A stretch of DNA of 64,000 bases from Pseudarcicella hirudinis (GCF_900115665.1 NZ_FOXH01000001.1:243777-307776), one strand, 5' to 3'. Numbered from the stretch's first letter, positions 17,174-25,085 are shown. A program made the numbers and translations. The notes: generated by a model not told the origin, from the sequence alone.

Positions 17174-18187
17174 TCAGTTTGATTTATCAGCGTTTAATAT
17201 TTCTCTTAATTCATCTAAACAGCCTCTGTGTTTGTTATTGATATAACCCACCGCATAACCGATTTCCTGAGATAACTCCTTAGAAGTAAGTCCGATACCT
17301 TCGGTTCCGCCAAAGTATTTTCCTGCAATGATTTTATAACAGGATTCAGGTAATTGCCGGATTGCTTTTAGAATTGCCGGACTTGGTTTTACCTCTTCAA
17401 ACTCAGTAGTTTCAAATTCTTCGTAAAATCCGTCGTAATGTATTTTATCATCAAATACAGCAACTTCTTTTTCCCGGCTTCTTAACATATCGATCCAGCG
17501 GCGCATGCAGATTTTCAGAAAGTATGTAAAAATACTTGTTTTCAGGATATCGCCTATGCTTACAGGCAGCCATTGATAATATCCTTTATCTTTCGGCATT
17601 TTTTCCAGTTTTCTTAGAAATTCAAAAGTTGATTTCGACAGGATTTCATCAGTATTCGCCTTATTTCCTGAGTTATTCAATACAAAATGGCTGACTTTAG
17701 GGCGGGAAGTTTTACAGAGAAAATCAATTGCTTCCCGGTCAGTTTTATTGATTTTTTTCCAGACTTCACCGGCCAATGAAGCATTGTTTGTACTTTCTGC
17801 CTTTTTGATTTCATGAATTTCAGCATCGCTGATAACAAAGTTTGTCCGGTTAGATATATCTGAATAAATCGTTTCAACCAATTTACGCCTTTTAGAAATG
17901 GAATTCAGGAAATTGTCGTTATAGGCAATTTCAAGGTTTTGAAGAAAGGTGATAAGTTGCTCTTTTTCAGATTGATAAAATAGCTTTTCCATTTCAATTT
18001 CTTCTTCTTCTTCCAAAAGAATGCCGTAATATGCCTTCAGCTGTTCAAAGATTTTCGGTTTTAGCCGGTCTTCAATCTCCCCCTTTTCAAGCCAGTTGGA
18101 ATAATAAGTGGCTAAGTGATTAGCATAAGCTAACCGGCCGATTAATACGCCCTTCAGTAATCCGGTATATAGTGCCTGTTCATTCAT
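17174..18187 (-). CDS. Sigma-70 family (ECF-like) factor with long N-terminal extension
   Basis: The 337-residue protein ends with sigma signatures: region 2-like YFLKICMRRWIDMLRSREKE (about 220-240) and region 4 helix-turn-helix AIRQLPESCYKIIAGKYF then LTSKELSQEIGYAVGYINNKH (about 276-325). Normal ECF factors have about 170-200 residues; here about 150 additional residues precede region 2, mostly charged helices (LEEEEEIEMEKLFYQSEKEQ). The paired membrane protein downstream supports a sigma/anti-sigma unit. It is placed between a two-component system and the caspase gene, so it probably directs transcription of the caspase run. A possible alternative is a DNA-binding regulator derived from a sigma factor. 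Confidence 0.8.
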   Translation of the reverse strand: MNEQALYTGLLKGVLIGRLAYANHLATYYSNWLEKGEIEDRLKPKIFEQLKAYYGILLEEEEEIEMEKLFYQSEKEQLITFLQNLEIAYNDNFLNSISKRRKLVETIYSDISNRTNFVISDAEIHEIKKAESTNNASLAGEVWKKINKTDREAIDFLCKTSRPKVSHFVLNNSGNKANTDEILSKSTFEFLRKLEKMPKDKGYYQWLPVSIGDILKTSIFTYFLKICMRRWIDMLRSREKEVAVFDDKIHYDGFYEEFETTEFEEVKPSPAILKAIRQLPESCYKIIAGKYFGGTEGIGLTSKELSQEIGYAVGYINNKHRGCLDELREILNADKSN

Positions 18188-18222
18188 GAAATTCAGAAAA
18201 TCCTTTAAAATGATGCAATACT

Positions 18223-20061
18223 TTATGATTTCTTAGAGATATTTTTAATTAAAATTTTAACCAGAATAATGGTTCCGTTACCGGGACTGCTTTCAAGTGT
18301 CAGGGTTCCGTTTAATTGACTCTCTGCTCTGAACCTGATATTACTGAGACCCATTCCGTATTTATGCTGATTCAGGTTAAAACCTATTCCGTTATCTTCG
18401 ATCCTTAGTTTTAAGGTTTTTTGGTCCTGGCTTAACTCAATCCCGACTTCTGTTGCGTTGGCGTGTTTAATGATATTTAAAACAGCTTCATTGACGATTT
18501 TATAAAGCGTTAACTCAATAAAGGCAGGTAAATGAAGTGGTTCGCCTGGCATTGAAAGTTTGAAAACAGGCTTTGATTTAAAACCGTACTTTTCTCTGAT
18601 TTGCTCTACCAGACCCATATTAGTCAAAATCTGGGGAGTCAGGTCGTGCGATAAACCTCTGACATCTTTGTAGGTTTGTTCTAAAGAGAGGATAGTTTTC
18701 TGAAAATCCGGAGGAGACTCATTTTTAGAAAAGTATTTTTCTGCAAATTCAAGCAGCTGATACTGAACTCCCACAATTGAAGCACCGATATTATCGTGCA
18801 AATCCTTTGCGATTCGCTCACGTTCCCGATCCTGCGTTTTAATTTCAGTTACGAATAATTCCTGTTGTAAAATCTGTGCATTGGTTCTTTCTATTCTGAA
18901 GCGATAAACAATACCGATGGTTAAAAAGAACATCTCAATAAATGTACCTATGTAATAAAAATCGTGCATAGTCTGAACCGGAACACCATTGAAATCTGAG
19001 GTTATTTCCAGTAAACTCACGATAGCAATTGGCGTGGTAGCCACCAGAAAATACCATGACGGAGAATATTTCTTTTGAATACTTCGTGTAAGGTGGTAAT
19101 ACATTACGAGTGTATTCGTCCCGAATAAGGGGTAAAATAAAGTCCGATAGTAAAATAATTCCTTTTTTAGACTGATCAGACTTATCAGCAAGAGGATTAA
19201 AATCCCCATAATCACTCTGCTAAACTTAATAATCCGGGAACTTTTGCGGGTATCTACATTGAGATACCGTTCCGCAAAAAGAAGATAGAGTATATTCAGA
19301 AGTGTGGTCAGTACCGCAAAAATGTTTTTATTTCTGATAAACTCCGGAGCTTTGTCAATGATTAAATAGTAGAAATCGTTGTAAATGGCTGCCATGATAA
19401 AAGAACAGATCAGACAGCACAGATAAAAGAAATATAAACGTTCCTGAAAAAAGAAAAAAAGAATAATACTGAAAAGAATCATTAACAGCAGTCCGCCAAA
19501 ATATATATTATAGCCGATTTCGCCAACTTTAATAAACCTGATACTGTCTTTAGGATCAAGGATTTGTAAATAAGGAAGAGATAGATGATAACTTTGGTTA
19601 TAAAGCCTTAAGAAAACTCTGGTTTGGCTTTTGGCAGGTAAATCAACCGGAATTACGAGAAACTGACTCGCAACATATCTGTTCAGCAATGGAATAAATT
19701 TCCCTGTGACAAAGGTTTTTTCCTGATTGTTTTGATTGATACAGAATGTATTTAAACTGTCGATTCCTTTAGTAATAATTCTGACAGACTGCCTAGCAGA
19801 AGAAGTATTGTATAAGGTTTTTTGAAGCCAGATTGCATTTGATCTGGTGGAAAATACAATCGGAAATTTTTCAATACTTTTCCAGTTATTGAGCCGGACA
19901 ACTTCCTTATAACTGAGTGTTTTGCCGCTTTCTTCCAGCATTATCCATTGGTCATTTGTCTGATTTCTGTTCAATAAGGTGTGTTCCGCTTCATTGGCCT
20001 GAGCGGGGAGGCCTGAAAGAAAGTAAATAAACAGGTTCAGGATAATGCAGAATCTAATCAT
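18223..20061 (-). CDS. 7TMR-DISM sensor histidine kinase, NarX-like core
   Basis: A 612-residue kinase with a signal peptide (1-21), an outer 7TMR-DISMED2-like beta domain (about 30-165), seven membrane segments (about 180-388), a short coiled coil, a HisKA_3 dimerisation helix with phospho-acceptor H422 (RERIAKDLHDNIGAS) and a HATPase_c domain (about 505-610; NEAVLNIIKHA as N box, EDNGIGF and GMGLSNIRFRA as G boxes). It autophosphorylates and passes phosphate to the regulator encoded just upstream, whose stop overlaps its start by 4 bases (ATGA). The outer DISMED2 domain in this family is thought to bind carbohydrate-like ligands; the ligand here is unknown. Confidence 0.95.
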   Translation of the reverse strand: MIRFCIILNLFIYFLSGLPAQANEAEHTLLNRNQTNDQWIMLEESGKTLSYKEVVRLNNWKSIEKFPIVFSTRSNAIWLQKTLYNTSSARQSVRIITKGIDSLNTFCINQNNQEKTFVTGKFIPLLNRYVASQFLVIPVDLPAKSQTRVFLRLYNQSYHLSLPYLQILDPKDSIRFIKVGEIGYNIYFGGLLLMILFSIILFFFFQERLYFFYLCCLICSFIMAAIYNDFYYLIIDKAPEFIRNKNIFAVLTTLLNILYLLFAERYLNVDTRKSSRIIKFSRVIMGILILLLISLISLKKELFYYRTLFYPLFGTNTLVMYYHLTRSIQKKYSPSWYFLVATTPIAIVSLLEITSDFNGVPVQTMHDFYYIGTFIEMFFLTIGIVYRFRIERTNAQILQQELFVTEIKTQDRERERIAKDLHDNIGASIVGVQYQLLEFAEKYFSKNESPPDFQKTILSLEQTYKDVRGLSHDLTPQILTNMGLVEQIREKYGFKSKPVFKLSMPGEPLHLPAFIELTLYKIVNEAVLNIIKHANATEVGIELSQDQKTLKLRIEDNGIGFNLNQHKYGMGLSNIRFRAESQLNGTLTLESSPGNGTIILVKILIKNISKKS

Positions 20062-20717
20062 AATTGAATCAAATATCCATTTTCTGAAGCAATTTTCACG
20101 AGATTAACAGAGTTTTTAGCTCCGAATTTCTTTATCAGACCTTCCCTGTAATCTCTTATGGTATCATTGGCCAGTGATAATTTATCGGCTATTTGTTTAC
20201 TGGTTAAACCCTCTGAAATGTAAATCAGAATACTTCTTTCACGTTGGGTTAAAGTTATTCCATCTGTATTTGTATTGTCAATAATCTGAGAAAGCAGGTG
20301 TTTCTGAATGTATTCCTTTTTTTCCAGCTCAACCCTTCGGATGGCTTCCCGGATCTCAAATCTGTCAACCTTTTTCGATAAATAACCCATTGCACCTTTG
20401 GACTGTGCTTTTACGATAAAACTGGGTTCTTCGTGAGAAGAAAGGACAATTACACGCACATCAATATTATTTGTTTTGATGAAATCCAGGATGTCATATC
20501 CGGCAAGTTGTGAGTATTCATGAAGTCTGATATTCGGGAGAACCAGATCCAGTAATAAGACATCTATTTTCTGAGTTTTCAGGTAATGATATACCTCCTG
20601 AGCAGTACCGGCAATCCCGACTGTATGAAAGTCAGCAGAATCCTTTAGCAGATTTGCATATCCTTCAGCTACCACAGGATGATCTTCAGCGATGAGTATT
20701 TTAATAGCTTGATTCAT
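20058..20717 (-). CDS. NarL/FixJ-family response regulator
   Basis: The longest frame begins with TTG at 20774, but the usual receiver start MNQAIKILIAEDHP begins at the ATG at 20717, and a promoter -7 box lies just ahead of it, so I choose that start (219 residues). The receiver domain (5-125) has the acidic pair E11/D12, phosphorylation site D57 (LLLDLVLP) and a Lys in LSKKVDR. A LuxR-type helix-turn-helix fills about 150-215 (TQRERSILIYISEGLTSKQI). It is translationally coupled to the sensor kinase. A 17-bp palindrome upstream, shared with the M48/caspase promoter region, may be its own binding site. Confidence 0.95.
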   Translation of the reverse strand: MNQAIKILIAEDHPVVAEGYANLLKDSADFHTVGIAGTAQEVYHYLKTQKIDVLLLDLVLPNIRLHEYSQLAGYDILDFIKTNNIDVRVIVLSSHEEPSFIVKAQSKGAMGYLSKKVDRFEIREAIRRVELEKKEYIQKHLLSQIIDNTNTDGITLTQRERSILIYISEGLTSKQIADKLSLANDTIRDYREGLIKKFGAKNSVNLVKIASENGYLIQL

Positions 20718-20737
20718 GTAAGGGTCTGGCATTAAGT

Positions 20738-20768
20738 TAAATATACGTTGCGTTATTTTTGTTTGCAA
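20738..20768 (-). promoter_or_regulatory. Promoter of the response regulator gene
   Basis: Minus strand TTGC (20768-20765), 19 bases, then TATATTTA (20745-20738), close to the Bacteroidota TTTG / TAnnTTTG form. It would start transcription about 15 bases before the ATG at 20717, which supports that start over the upstream TTG. Confidence 0.5.
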
Positions 20769-20791
20769 GCACAAAACTGAAAAATAAAAAT

Positions 20792-20828
20792 CTTTCTCAA
20801 TACCCCCATTTGCGGGGTATTGAGAAAG
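20792..20828 (-). terminator. Terminator hairpin of the acyltransferase gene; overlaps regulator palindrome
   Basis: Arms of 15 bp (20792-20806 and 20814-20828) pair perfectly around a 7-nt loop. On the minus strand the stem is followed by ATTTTTATTTTTC, as expected for an intrinsic terminator 16 bases after the gene ending at 20844. Its centre is the ACCCC...GGGGT palindrome shared with the site at 10514, so it may be an operator too. Confidence 0.8.
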
Positions 20829-20843
20829 GGGTCGGAGAAATGA

Positions 20844-21464
20844 TTAAAACAGAATTTTTACAAGCTCCTTTTTTAAGTAGCCTTCGAATCTTTGGAACGA
20901 AAAAACGGTTGCCTCAAGGCTTACATCAAACAAATGCAGATTTGACCGCTCACCGACGTAGGTATTTAAGGGGTCTTCCTCCCGCAAAACCGGAAACTGT
21001 TCGATTCGATGCAAGGGAAGCGCTATTTTTCTCAGAAAATCAAATACATCATTTTTTACAGTAGCAGTCCAGCCATTAATCTGCCTGATCTGTAAATGTC
21101 TGATAGCGCCAAGAAATAATGAGATCACTACAGCAGGATTTCTTTTTGCCTTTTCAGAAGTCGCAAAACGACCGATTTCAACGTATTTGTTTTTTGCGAA
21201 ATTGTAAAGAGAAAGGTTAAATCCAAAAAGAGATTCACAAGGGAAAATGCCGCTTTGATTAGGATACATAATACTCATTGTTCCCAGTACTTCATTACTT
21301 TCTCCCGAATAGGCGAGGAGTGTGTCACAGTCAAATTGCTCCGGATGCAGGTAATGTAATTCATCAATATTTACGCTGAATTTCCGTAAATAGGTTTCTT
21401 TGACTAATTGATGTGCGGCAAAACGCTGATTGCTGTTTTCCGCCAGTGTTATGTTTATTACCAT
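20844..21464 (-). CDS. LuxI/FeeM-like GNAT acyltransferase
   Basis: A 206-residue soluble protein. The middle carries NKYVEIGRFATSEKAKRN (about 111-128), which resembles the E-x-x-R-F/L-A-V motif of LuxI acyl-homoserine-lactone synthases and FeeM N-acyl amino acid synthases; it is followed by a hydrophobic helix and a GNAT-type core (LQIRQINGWTATVKNDVFDF). LuxI proteins proper are usually about 190-220 residues, but the N-terminal Trp/Phe residues typical of LuxI are not clear, so an N-acyl amino acid synthase or another lipid acyltransferase is more likely. It follows an ICMT-like methyltransferase gene by 49 bases and may work with it. Fold assignment is fair; substrate is unknown. Confidence 0.7.
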   Translation of the reverse strand: MVINITLAENSNQRFAAHQLVKETYLRKFSVNIDELHYLHPEQFDCDTLLAYSGESNEVLGTMSIMYPNQSGIFPCESLFGFNLSLYNFAKNKYVEIGRFATSEKAKRNPAVVISLFLGAIRHLQIRQINGWTATVKNDVFDFLRKIALPLHRIEQFPVLREEDPLNTYVGERSNLHLFDVSLEATVFSFQRFEGYLKKELVKILF

Positions 21465-21529
21465 GATAAAAAGTGTTTAGATTGAACACCCTTTAATCGT
21501 ATGGTAAGAACCCGTGTATCACATTTGCA

Positions 21530-22213
21530 CTACTTTTTTTCAGGAAGTTTCATGCTCAGGAAAACCAGGCTGCGCAATTTTGGTAATAATGCCCCGGTTC
21601 GTTTGCAGTATTCCCGGTACTTTTCTCCGAAATGCAAGGACAGAATTTTCTCTTCCTGAGTAATCCGGTGAAAATACGCAAGAAATACCAGACACATTGA
21701 AATAGGTAAGGTCTGCCGGGAATTTAGCCATAATATCGTTCCGATAATGCTGGAAATAGCTCCTGTATAACTGGGATGGCGTATGACAGAATAAATATTT
21801 CCTTCAAATAACTGATGTTTATCTTTGATTTCAGCGGCATTACTAAAGTATTTTCCAAGCACATTGATGGCATGAATTCTAAAAATCAGCCCTCCGGAAA
21901 TCATTAATAATCCGATGATATTTATGAAACTCAGGGAATTATTGACCTTTTTGAACACTCCGAATTCTATTACGGTAATATTTGTAACAACAATGCCCAT
22001 CAGCATAATTCCCAGCATTGAGTATTGGTCACTGCTATTGAAAATATCAGATTTGCTGATTTCAGGCTGGGTTGAAAACATAATTACGCTTGCCAGAACG
22101 ACGACCCAGATCTGAGGGTCTCTGATGATTGCCGGATTGTAGAAAAAACCAGGGCCAAATAATAACCCCAGAGTTAAAATAGTCGAAATGAAGCATTGAA
22201 ATACCTTTTTCAT
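21530..22213 (-). CDS. Isoprenylcysteine carboxyl methyltransferase-like membrane protein
   Basis: The long frame begins with TTG at 22234; the ATG at 22213 is the likelier start (227 residues). There are four to six membrane segments and the conserved ICMT/PEMT C-terminal set: YSVIRHPSYTG (RHPxYxG), QEEKILSLHFGEKYREYCKR (EExxLxxxFGxxYxxY) and ALLPKL. Family members move a methyl group from S-adenosylmethionine to a carboxylate or amine of a lipid-like substrate in the membrane. Next to the acyltransferase gene, one plausible job is methylation of an acylated product; this is inference. An inverted repeat overlaps its start codon. Confidence 0.85.
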   Translation of the reverse strand: MKKVFQCFISTILTLGLLFGPGFFYNPAIIRDPQIWVVVLASVIMFSTQPEISKSDIFNSSDQYSMLGIMLMGIVVTNITVIEFGVFKKVNNSLSFINIIGLLMISGGLIFRIHAINVLGKYFSNAAEIKDKHQLFEGNIYSVIRHPSYTGAISSIIGTILWLNSRQTLPISMCLVFLAYFHRITQEEKILSLHFGEKYREYCKRTGALLPKLRSLVFLSMKLPEKK

Positions 22214-22240
22214 AAGAATTGATTTTAAGTTCAATTCTTA
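22213..22240 (-). promoter_or_regulatory. Inverted repeat abutting the methyltransferase start codon
   Basis: TAAGAATTGA (22213-22222) and TCAATTCTTA (22231-22240) are perfect 10-bp arms with an 8-nt spacer. The inner arm ends on the first base of the ATG. It may be an operator or an RNA hairpin that limits translation. Confidence 0.4.
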
Positions 22241-22356
22241 ATCTTACAGGAGGAAAGGGTATCTCACTTTTAGGAGAGAAAACATTAAATAAAATTTCTT
22301 TTGATTGCTGGTGATGCCGGGCTTAAACACCACCAAGGGAAATCAGGGGATTTATT

Positions 22357-22950
22357 TTACCTTCCGTGGCCATGCCCTCTGCCCGATCTGCCACGGCCCC
22401 TTCCCAGACCAAAAAGTCCTCCTGAGTCTGTTCGCTGAATGCCGTACCGGAAAAACAGACCGTAAAATACCCTTGAATTATCTACCGTTTCGGAAGTATA
22501 ATCATAGTAGCCTGACACCAGTCCCAAACCCCACTTAGGGCCTAACTGAGCAAAAATGGTATAAGAAAGTTCCAGCATGATGCTCCCGTTATGGTCAAAA
22601 AGTTTGCCTCCTCCGATTGTCATTTCATTAGCAAAAATACCGTAATTACAGACGTCCATCGTTACTTTGACTTCTGTGAATAATGTACTGTCCGGACGCA
22701 AGGATGACCGCCCGAGGGCTAAACCAAGGTCTATCACCCGGAATGATTTTCCAACCTCAATATACTGAGGTATTCTGTCTGCATATTTCCCGGTTATACC
22801 TGTATAAAGTGAAATCGGCATGGCCCGTACATACCACGGAGCAGTTTTGAAAGTTAGCCCGATTTTCGTGGAGTCTGTTACTTGCTGGGCATACGATGAA
22901 TATTTGAATAGAAGAAGAAATAATGCTAAAAAGAGTATGCCTTTTTTCAT
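22357..22950 (-). CDS. Secreted outer-membrane-like protein with Arg-Gly-His tail
   Basis: I do not recognise a family. The 197-residue protein has a signal peptide (MKKGILFLALFLLLF...SYAQ, 1-21). The body (about 30-180) alternates hydrophobic and polar residues with many aromatic and glycine residues (WGLGLVSGYYDYTSETVDNS, VFYGLFFRYGIQ), as in small outer-membrane beta-barrels. The last 20 residues are nearly all Gly, Arg and His (LGRGRGRSGRGHGHGR), which could bind polyanions or metal or be a degenerate tail. It is a single leftward gene, with a terminator-like hairpin of the next gene upstream. Confidence 0.75.
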   Translation of the reverse strand: MKKGILFLALFLLLFKYSSYAQQVTDSTKIGLTFKTAPWYVRAMPISLYTGITGKYADRIPQYIEVGKSFRVIDLGLALGRSSLRPDSTLFTEVKVTMDVCNYGIFANEMTIGGGKLFDHNGSIMLELSYTIFAQLGPKWGLGLVSGYYDYTSETVDNSRVFYGLFFRYGIQRTDSGGLFGLGRGRGRSGRGHGHGR

Positions 22951-23083
22951 GATTTTAAATGGATTTTCATATGAATTAAATGCAAAACAGGTATTTCCCG
23001 ATAATGATAATCAACTTTATCGTGAAAATCAATGTTCTGATCTTTCGTATAGTTATCTAATTTTGAGTGGCTTGACATAAAGC

Positions 23084-23133
23084 AAGAAACAGCATCATCT
23101 TTGAAATTTCTTCCGAAAATGATGCTGTTTCTT
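23084..23133 (-). terminator. Terminator of the PEP-mutase-like gene
   Basis: Perfect 15-bp arms (23084-23098 and 23119-23133, core AAACAGCATCAT) around a 20-nt loop, 32 bases after the stop at 23165. On the minus strand the stem ends in a TTTCTTGCTTTA stretch. It could work in both directions. Confidence 0.7.
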
Positions 23134-23164
23134 CTGGCTGCGGTTTGATGCCATTCAGACTGAG

Positions 23165-23938
23165 TTAGAAAAGGCTGTCAAAACGATTTTCATCTGTTAT
23201 TTTGCCAATTGATTCCTCAAGTTGTCCGTAAGTTTTTTTGTATAAGAAAGGTCCGATGCTTATTCTTTTTACACCGGCATTTTGTAATTGTTCAAAATCC
23301 GGCAGACCTGGCATGCACATGACATTTACAGGAAGTTTTGAACTTTTTACCACTTTTTCAATATCCTGAATTTTTGTGATACAAGGCAGGAATAACCCGT
23401 GTACACCTGTTTCCTGATATGCACGGATTCTGGATAAAGCTTCGTCCAAAGCATTTGGAAGGTTAAGCAGGAATGAATCGGAACGCACATTTATAAACAT
23501 TTTGATCCGTTCTGCATTTAATTGCCGGCAGATTTGTTGAAGTTTTTTGGTAAAATGTTCAACATTTTCCATGCTTCTTTTCCCGTCGGCAATGATTGAA
23601 TCTTCGATATTAATGCCAGATACGCCTATGTTGTATAATTCGGCAATATTATTACAGATTTCAGTTACAGTATTTCCATAACCGGCTTCAAGATCCACAG
23701 AAAAAGGGATTGAGCTGCTGGCTGAAATGCGCTTAATGATAAACATGTATTCATCAATGCTCATTTCCTGACCATCTGCGTAGCCTAAACTTTCTGCTAC
23801 TGCGGCACTGGATGTAGCAATTGCCTTAAATTTTTGCTGTTCAAATGCTTTGGCACTTTGTACATTCCATACATTGCCTAAAAACAGAGGTTTAGTATTT
23901 TTATGGAGTGCCAGAAAATCTTCAAATCTGTTTTTCAT
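23165..23938 (-). CDS. Isocitrate lyase/PEP mutase family enzyme
   Basis: A 257-residue enzyme with the PEP mutase/isocitrate lyase barrel: LFLGNVWNVQSAKAFEQ, ATSSAAVAESLGYADG, metal-binding region SVDLEAGYGNTVTE and GINIEDS, and later NVRSDSFLL and GVHGLFLPCI. The catalytic Cys loop of true (methyl)isocitrate lyases (KRCGH) is absent: the region reads DSIIADGKRSMEN, so cleavage of isocitrate is unlikely. Relatives include oxaloacetate hydrolases/decarboxylases and phosphonopyruvate enzymes; the exact reaction cannot be named. Its start overlaps the stop of the NTF2-like gene upstream (ATGA), so both are co-expressed from the site at 24480. Confidence 0.9.
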   Translation of the reverse strand: MKNRFEDFLALHKNTKPLFLGNVWNVQSAKAFEQQKFKAIATSSAAVAESLGYADGQEMSIDEYMFIIKRISASSSIPFSVDLEAGYGNTVTEICNNIAELYNIGVSGINIEDSIIADGKRSMENVEHFTKKLQQICRQLNAERIKMFINVRSDSFLLNLPNALDEALSRIRAYQETGVHGLFLPCITKIQDIEKVVKSSKLPVNVMCMPGLPDFEQLQNAGVKRISIGPFLYKKTYGQLEESIGKITDENRFDSLF

Positions 23939-24414
23939 CGTTTTGTTGACTGTTTTAAATTCCTGTTACTGCTGAATGAATCCCGGTACATTTTCCAGCC
24001 ATCTTTTGTTTTTTTCCATAGAACTAAAAATTTACCCTCGTCAAACAGCGTACCATTTGCGTCAAGGGATTGCCAGATTCCTTCTTCTGTGACAAATTCT
24101 GCTCCGTTACCATATACATTTGTGGTGATAAATTTTCCGTTTCTCATGCCATAATTATCATAGGCAGCTCTGAAGAACTTTGCCGCTTCAGTCCTGCCAC
24201 ACATAAGCGGAGCATTTGGAGCCATGATACAGGCATCTTCTGCATGGCGGTTAATAAATATGGAGGAATCATTTTTTACAAAAGCCTGGAAATAAATCGC
24301 ATTACTTTCTGCGATGGCTTGTTTTGCTTCTTCTGAACGAGGGGAATGGTCAGTACAGGAAGACAGTAAAGCGGAAGCCGCTGCCACGAGAATGAAAAAG
24401 AATAATTTGTTCAT
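23935..24414 (-). CDS. NTF2-like (DUF4440/SnoaL) lipoprotein
   Basis: A 159-residue protein with a lipoprotein signal (lipobox LLSSC, Cys20). The mature part is an NTF2-like cone fold of the DUF4440 type (AIAESNAIYFQAFVKNDSSI, then AEDACIMAPNAPLMCGR, ending in LVLWKKTKDGWKMYRDSFSS). Such proteins bind small molecules and sometimes act as isomerases or hydrolases; no catalytic site can be assigned. It is the first gene of a pair with the PEP-mutase-like enzyme and shares an identical upstream 25-bp site with the other NTF2-like gene at 24637. Confidence 0.88.
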   Translation of the reverse strand: MNKLFFFILVAAASALLSSCTDHSPRSEEAKQAIAESNAIYFQAFVKNDSSIFINRHAEDACIMAPNAPLMCGRTEAAKFFRAAYDNYGMRNGKFITTNVYGNGAEFVTEEGIWQSLDANGTLFDEGKFLVLWKKTKDGWKMYRDSFSSNRNLKQSTKR

Positions 24415-24479
24415 GATTAGTGTTGTGTTTATTACATTAACGAGTATTCCGGGGTAAATTTATGAAGTAAGCAAATCAT

Positions 24480-24504
24480 GAAATTGTACAAATCGGAAGT
24501 GCTT
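24480..24504. promoter_or_regulatory. 25-bp repeated site, copy 1
   Basis: An exact 25-bp match (core TTGTACAAATCGGAAG) to the site at 25086-25110. It lies 66 bases upstream of the ATG at 24414; the other copy lies 69 bases upstream of the ATG at 25017. The same position and sequence ahead of two related genes make it a likely operator, and the adjacent AraC-family gene is the likely binder. Confidence 0.75.
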
Positions 24505-24592
24505 CTTTTTTTAATGTTTTTCCATTTTGCCGAATTTGAAAATGGCGATTTTAACCTCAGTTTTCTTAGAATAAAGAGAAGCTTTGAATATA

Positions 24593-24618
24593 AAACAGCC
24601 TGAAAAGTCAGGCTGTTT
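24593..24618 (-). terminator. Terminator of the cytoplasmic NTF2-like gene
   Basis: AAACAGCCTGA (24593-24603) and TCAGGCTGTTT (24608-24618) form an 11-bp stem with a 4-nt loop, followed on the minus strand by TTATATTC. It lies 19 bases after the stop at 24637, and separates the two NTF2-like genes into different transcripts. Confidence 0.8.
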
Positions 24619-24636
24619 CAGGAGGATAAACATGGC

Positions 24637-25017
24637 TCAGGCGACAAGGTTATTTTCTGCACCGAAAGCGTGATCGACAATAATTTTCCAGGTTCCGTCA
24701 ACCTGTTGTTTCATTACTTCGATCCCTTTGGCACTGATTTTTGTTTCACCCTTGTCTGTAATACTCCATTCAGACCTTCCCAGAGCAATATTTCCGGTTT
24801 GAAAACAATAAACGGTCTTAATTTCCATTCTGCCTTTGATCGATAGAATGCCGGTAATGGCTTCTTCAAACTGTGTTTTCCCGGAAACCGGTTTACCAGG
24901 TTCAGGAACAATAATGCCTGTAACGTCGTATAGGTTCATTACTGCCTTGACATCTCCCGTGTTAAAGGCGTCTGCAAGAACTGCATGAACATCCTCTGCT
25001 TTTTTAGGTAAATTCAT
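24637..25017 (-). CDS. NTF2-like (SnoaL/DUF4440) protein, cytoplasmic
   Basis: A 126-residue protein without signal peptide. The NTF2-like pattern is clear: DVHAVLADAFNTGDVKAVMN at the start, LYDVTGIIVPEPGKPVSGK, then paired strands ending in DGTWKIIVDHAFG. It may be a small-molecule isomerase, a binding protein or part of a stress response. It is the second member of the NTF2-like pair under the 25-bp repeats and lies beside the AraC regulator gene. Confidence 0.87.
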   Translation of the reverse strand: MNLPKKAEDVHAVLADAFNTGDVKAVMNLYDVTGIIVPEPGKPVSGKTQFEEAITGILSIKGRMEIKTVYCFQTGNIALGRSEWSITDKGETKISAKGIEVMKQQVDGTWKIIVDHAFGAENNLVA

Positions 25018-25085
25018 TTTTGTGTTTGTTAAAGTTTTGTATTTGAATGCTTGTCAGTTACAAAGCTATAACAGATGAATTTCCG

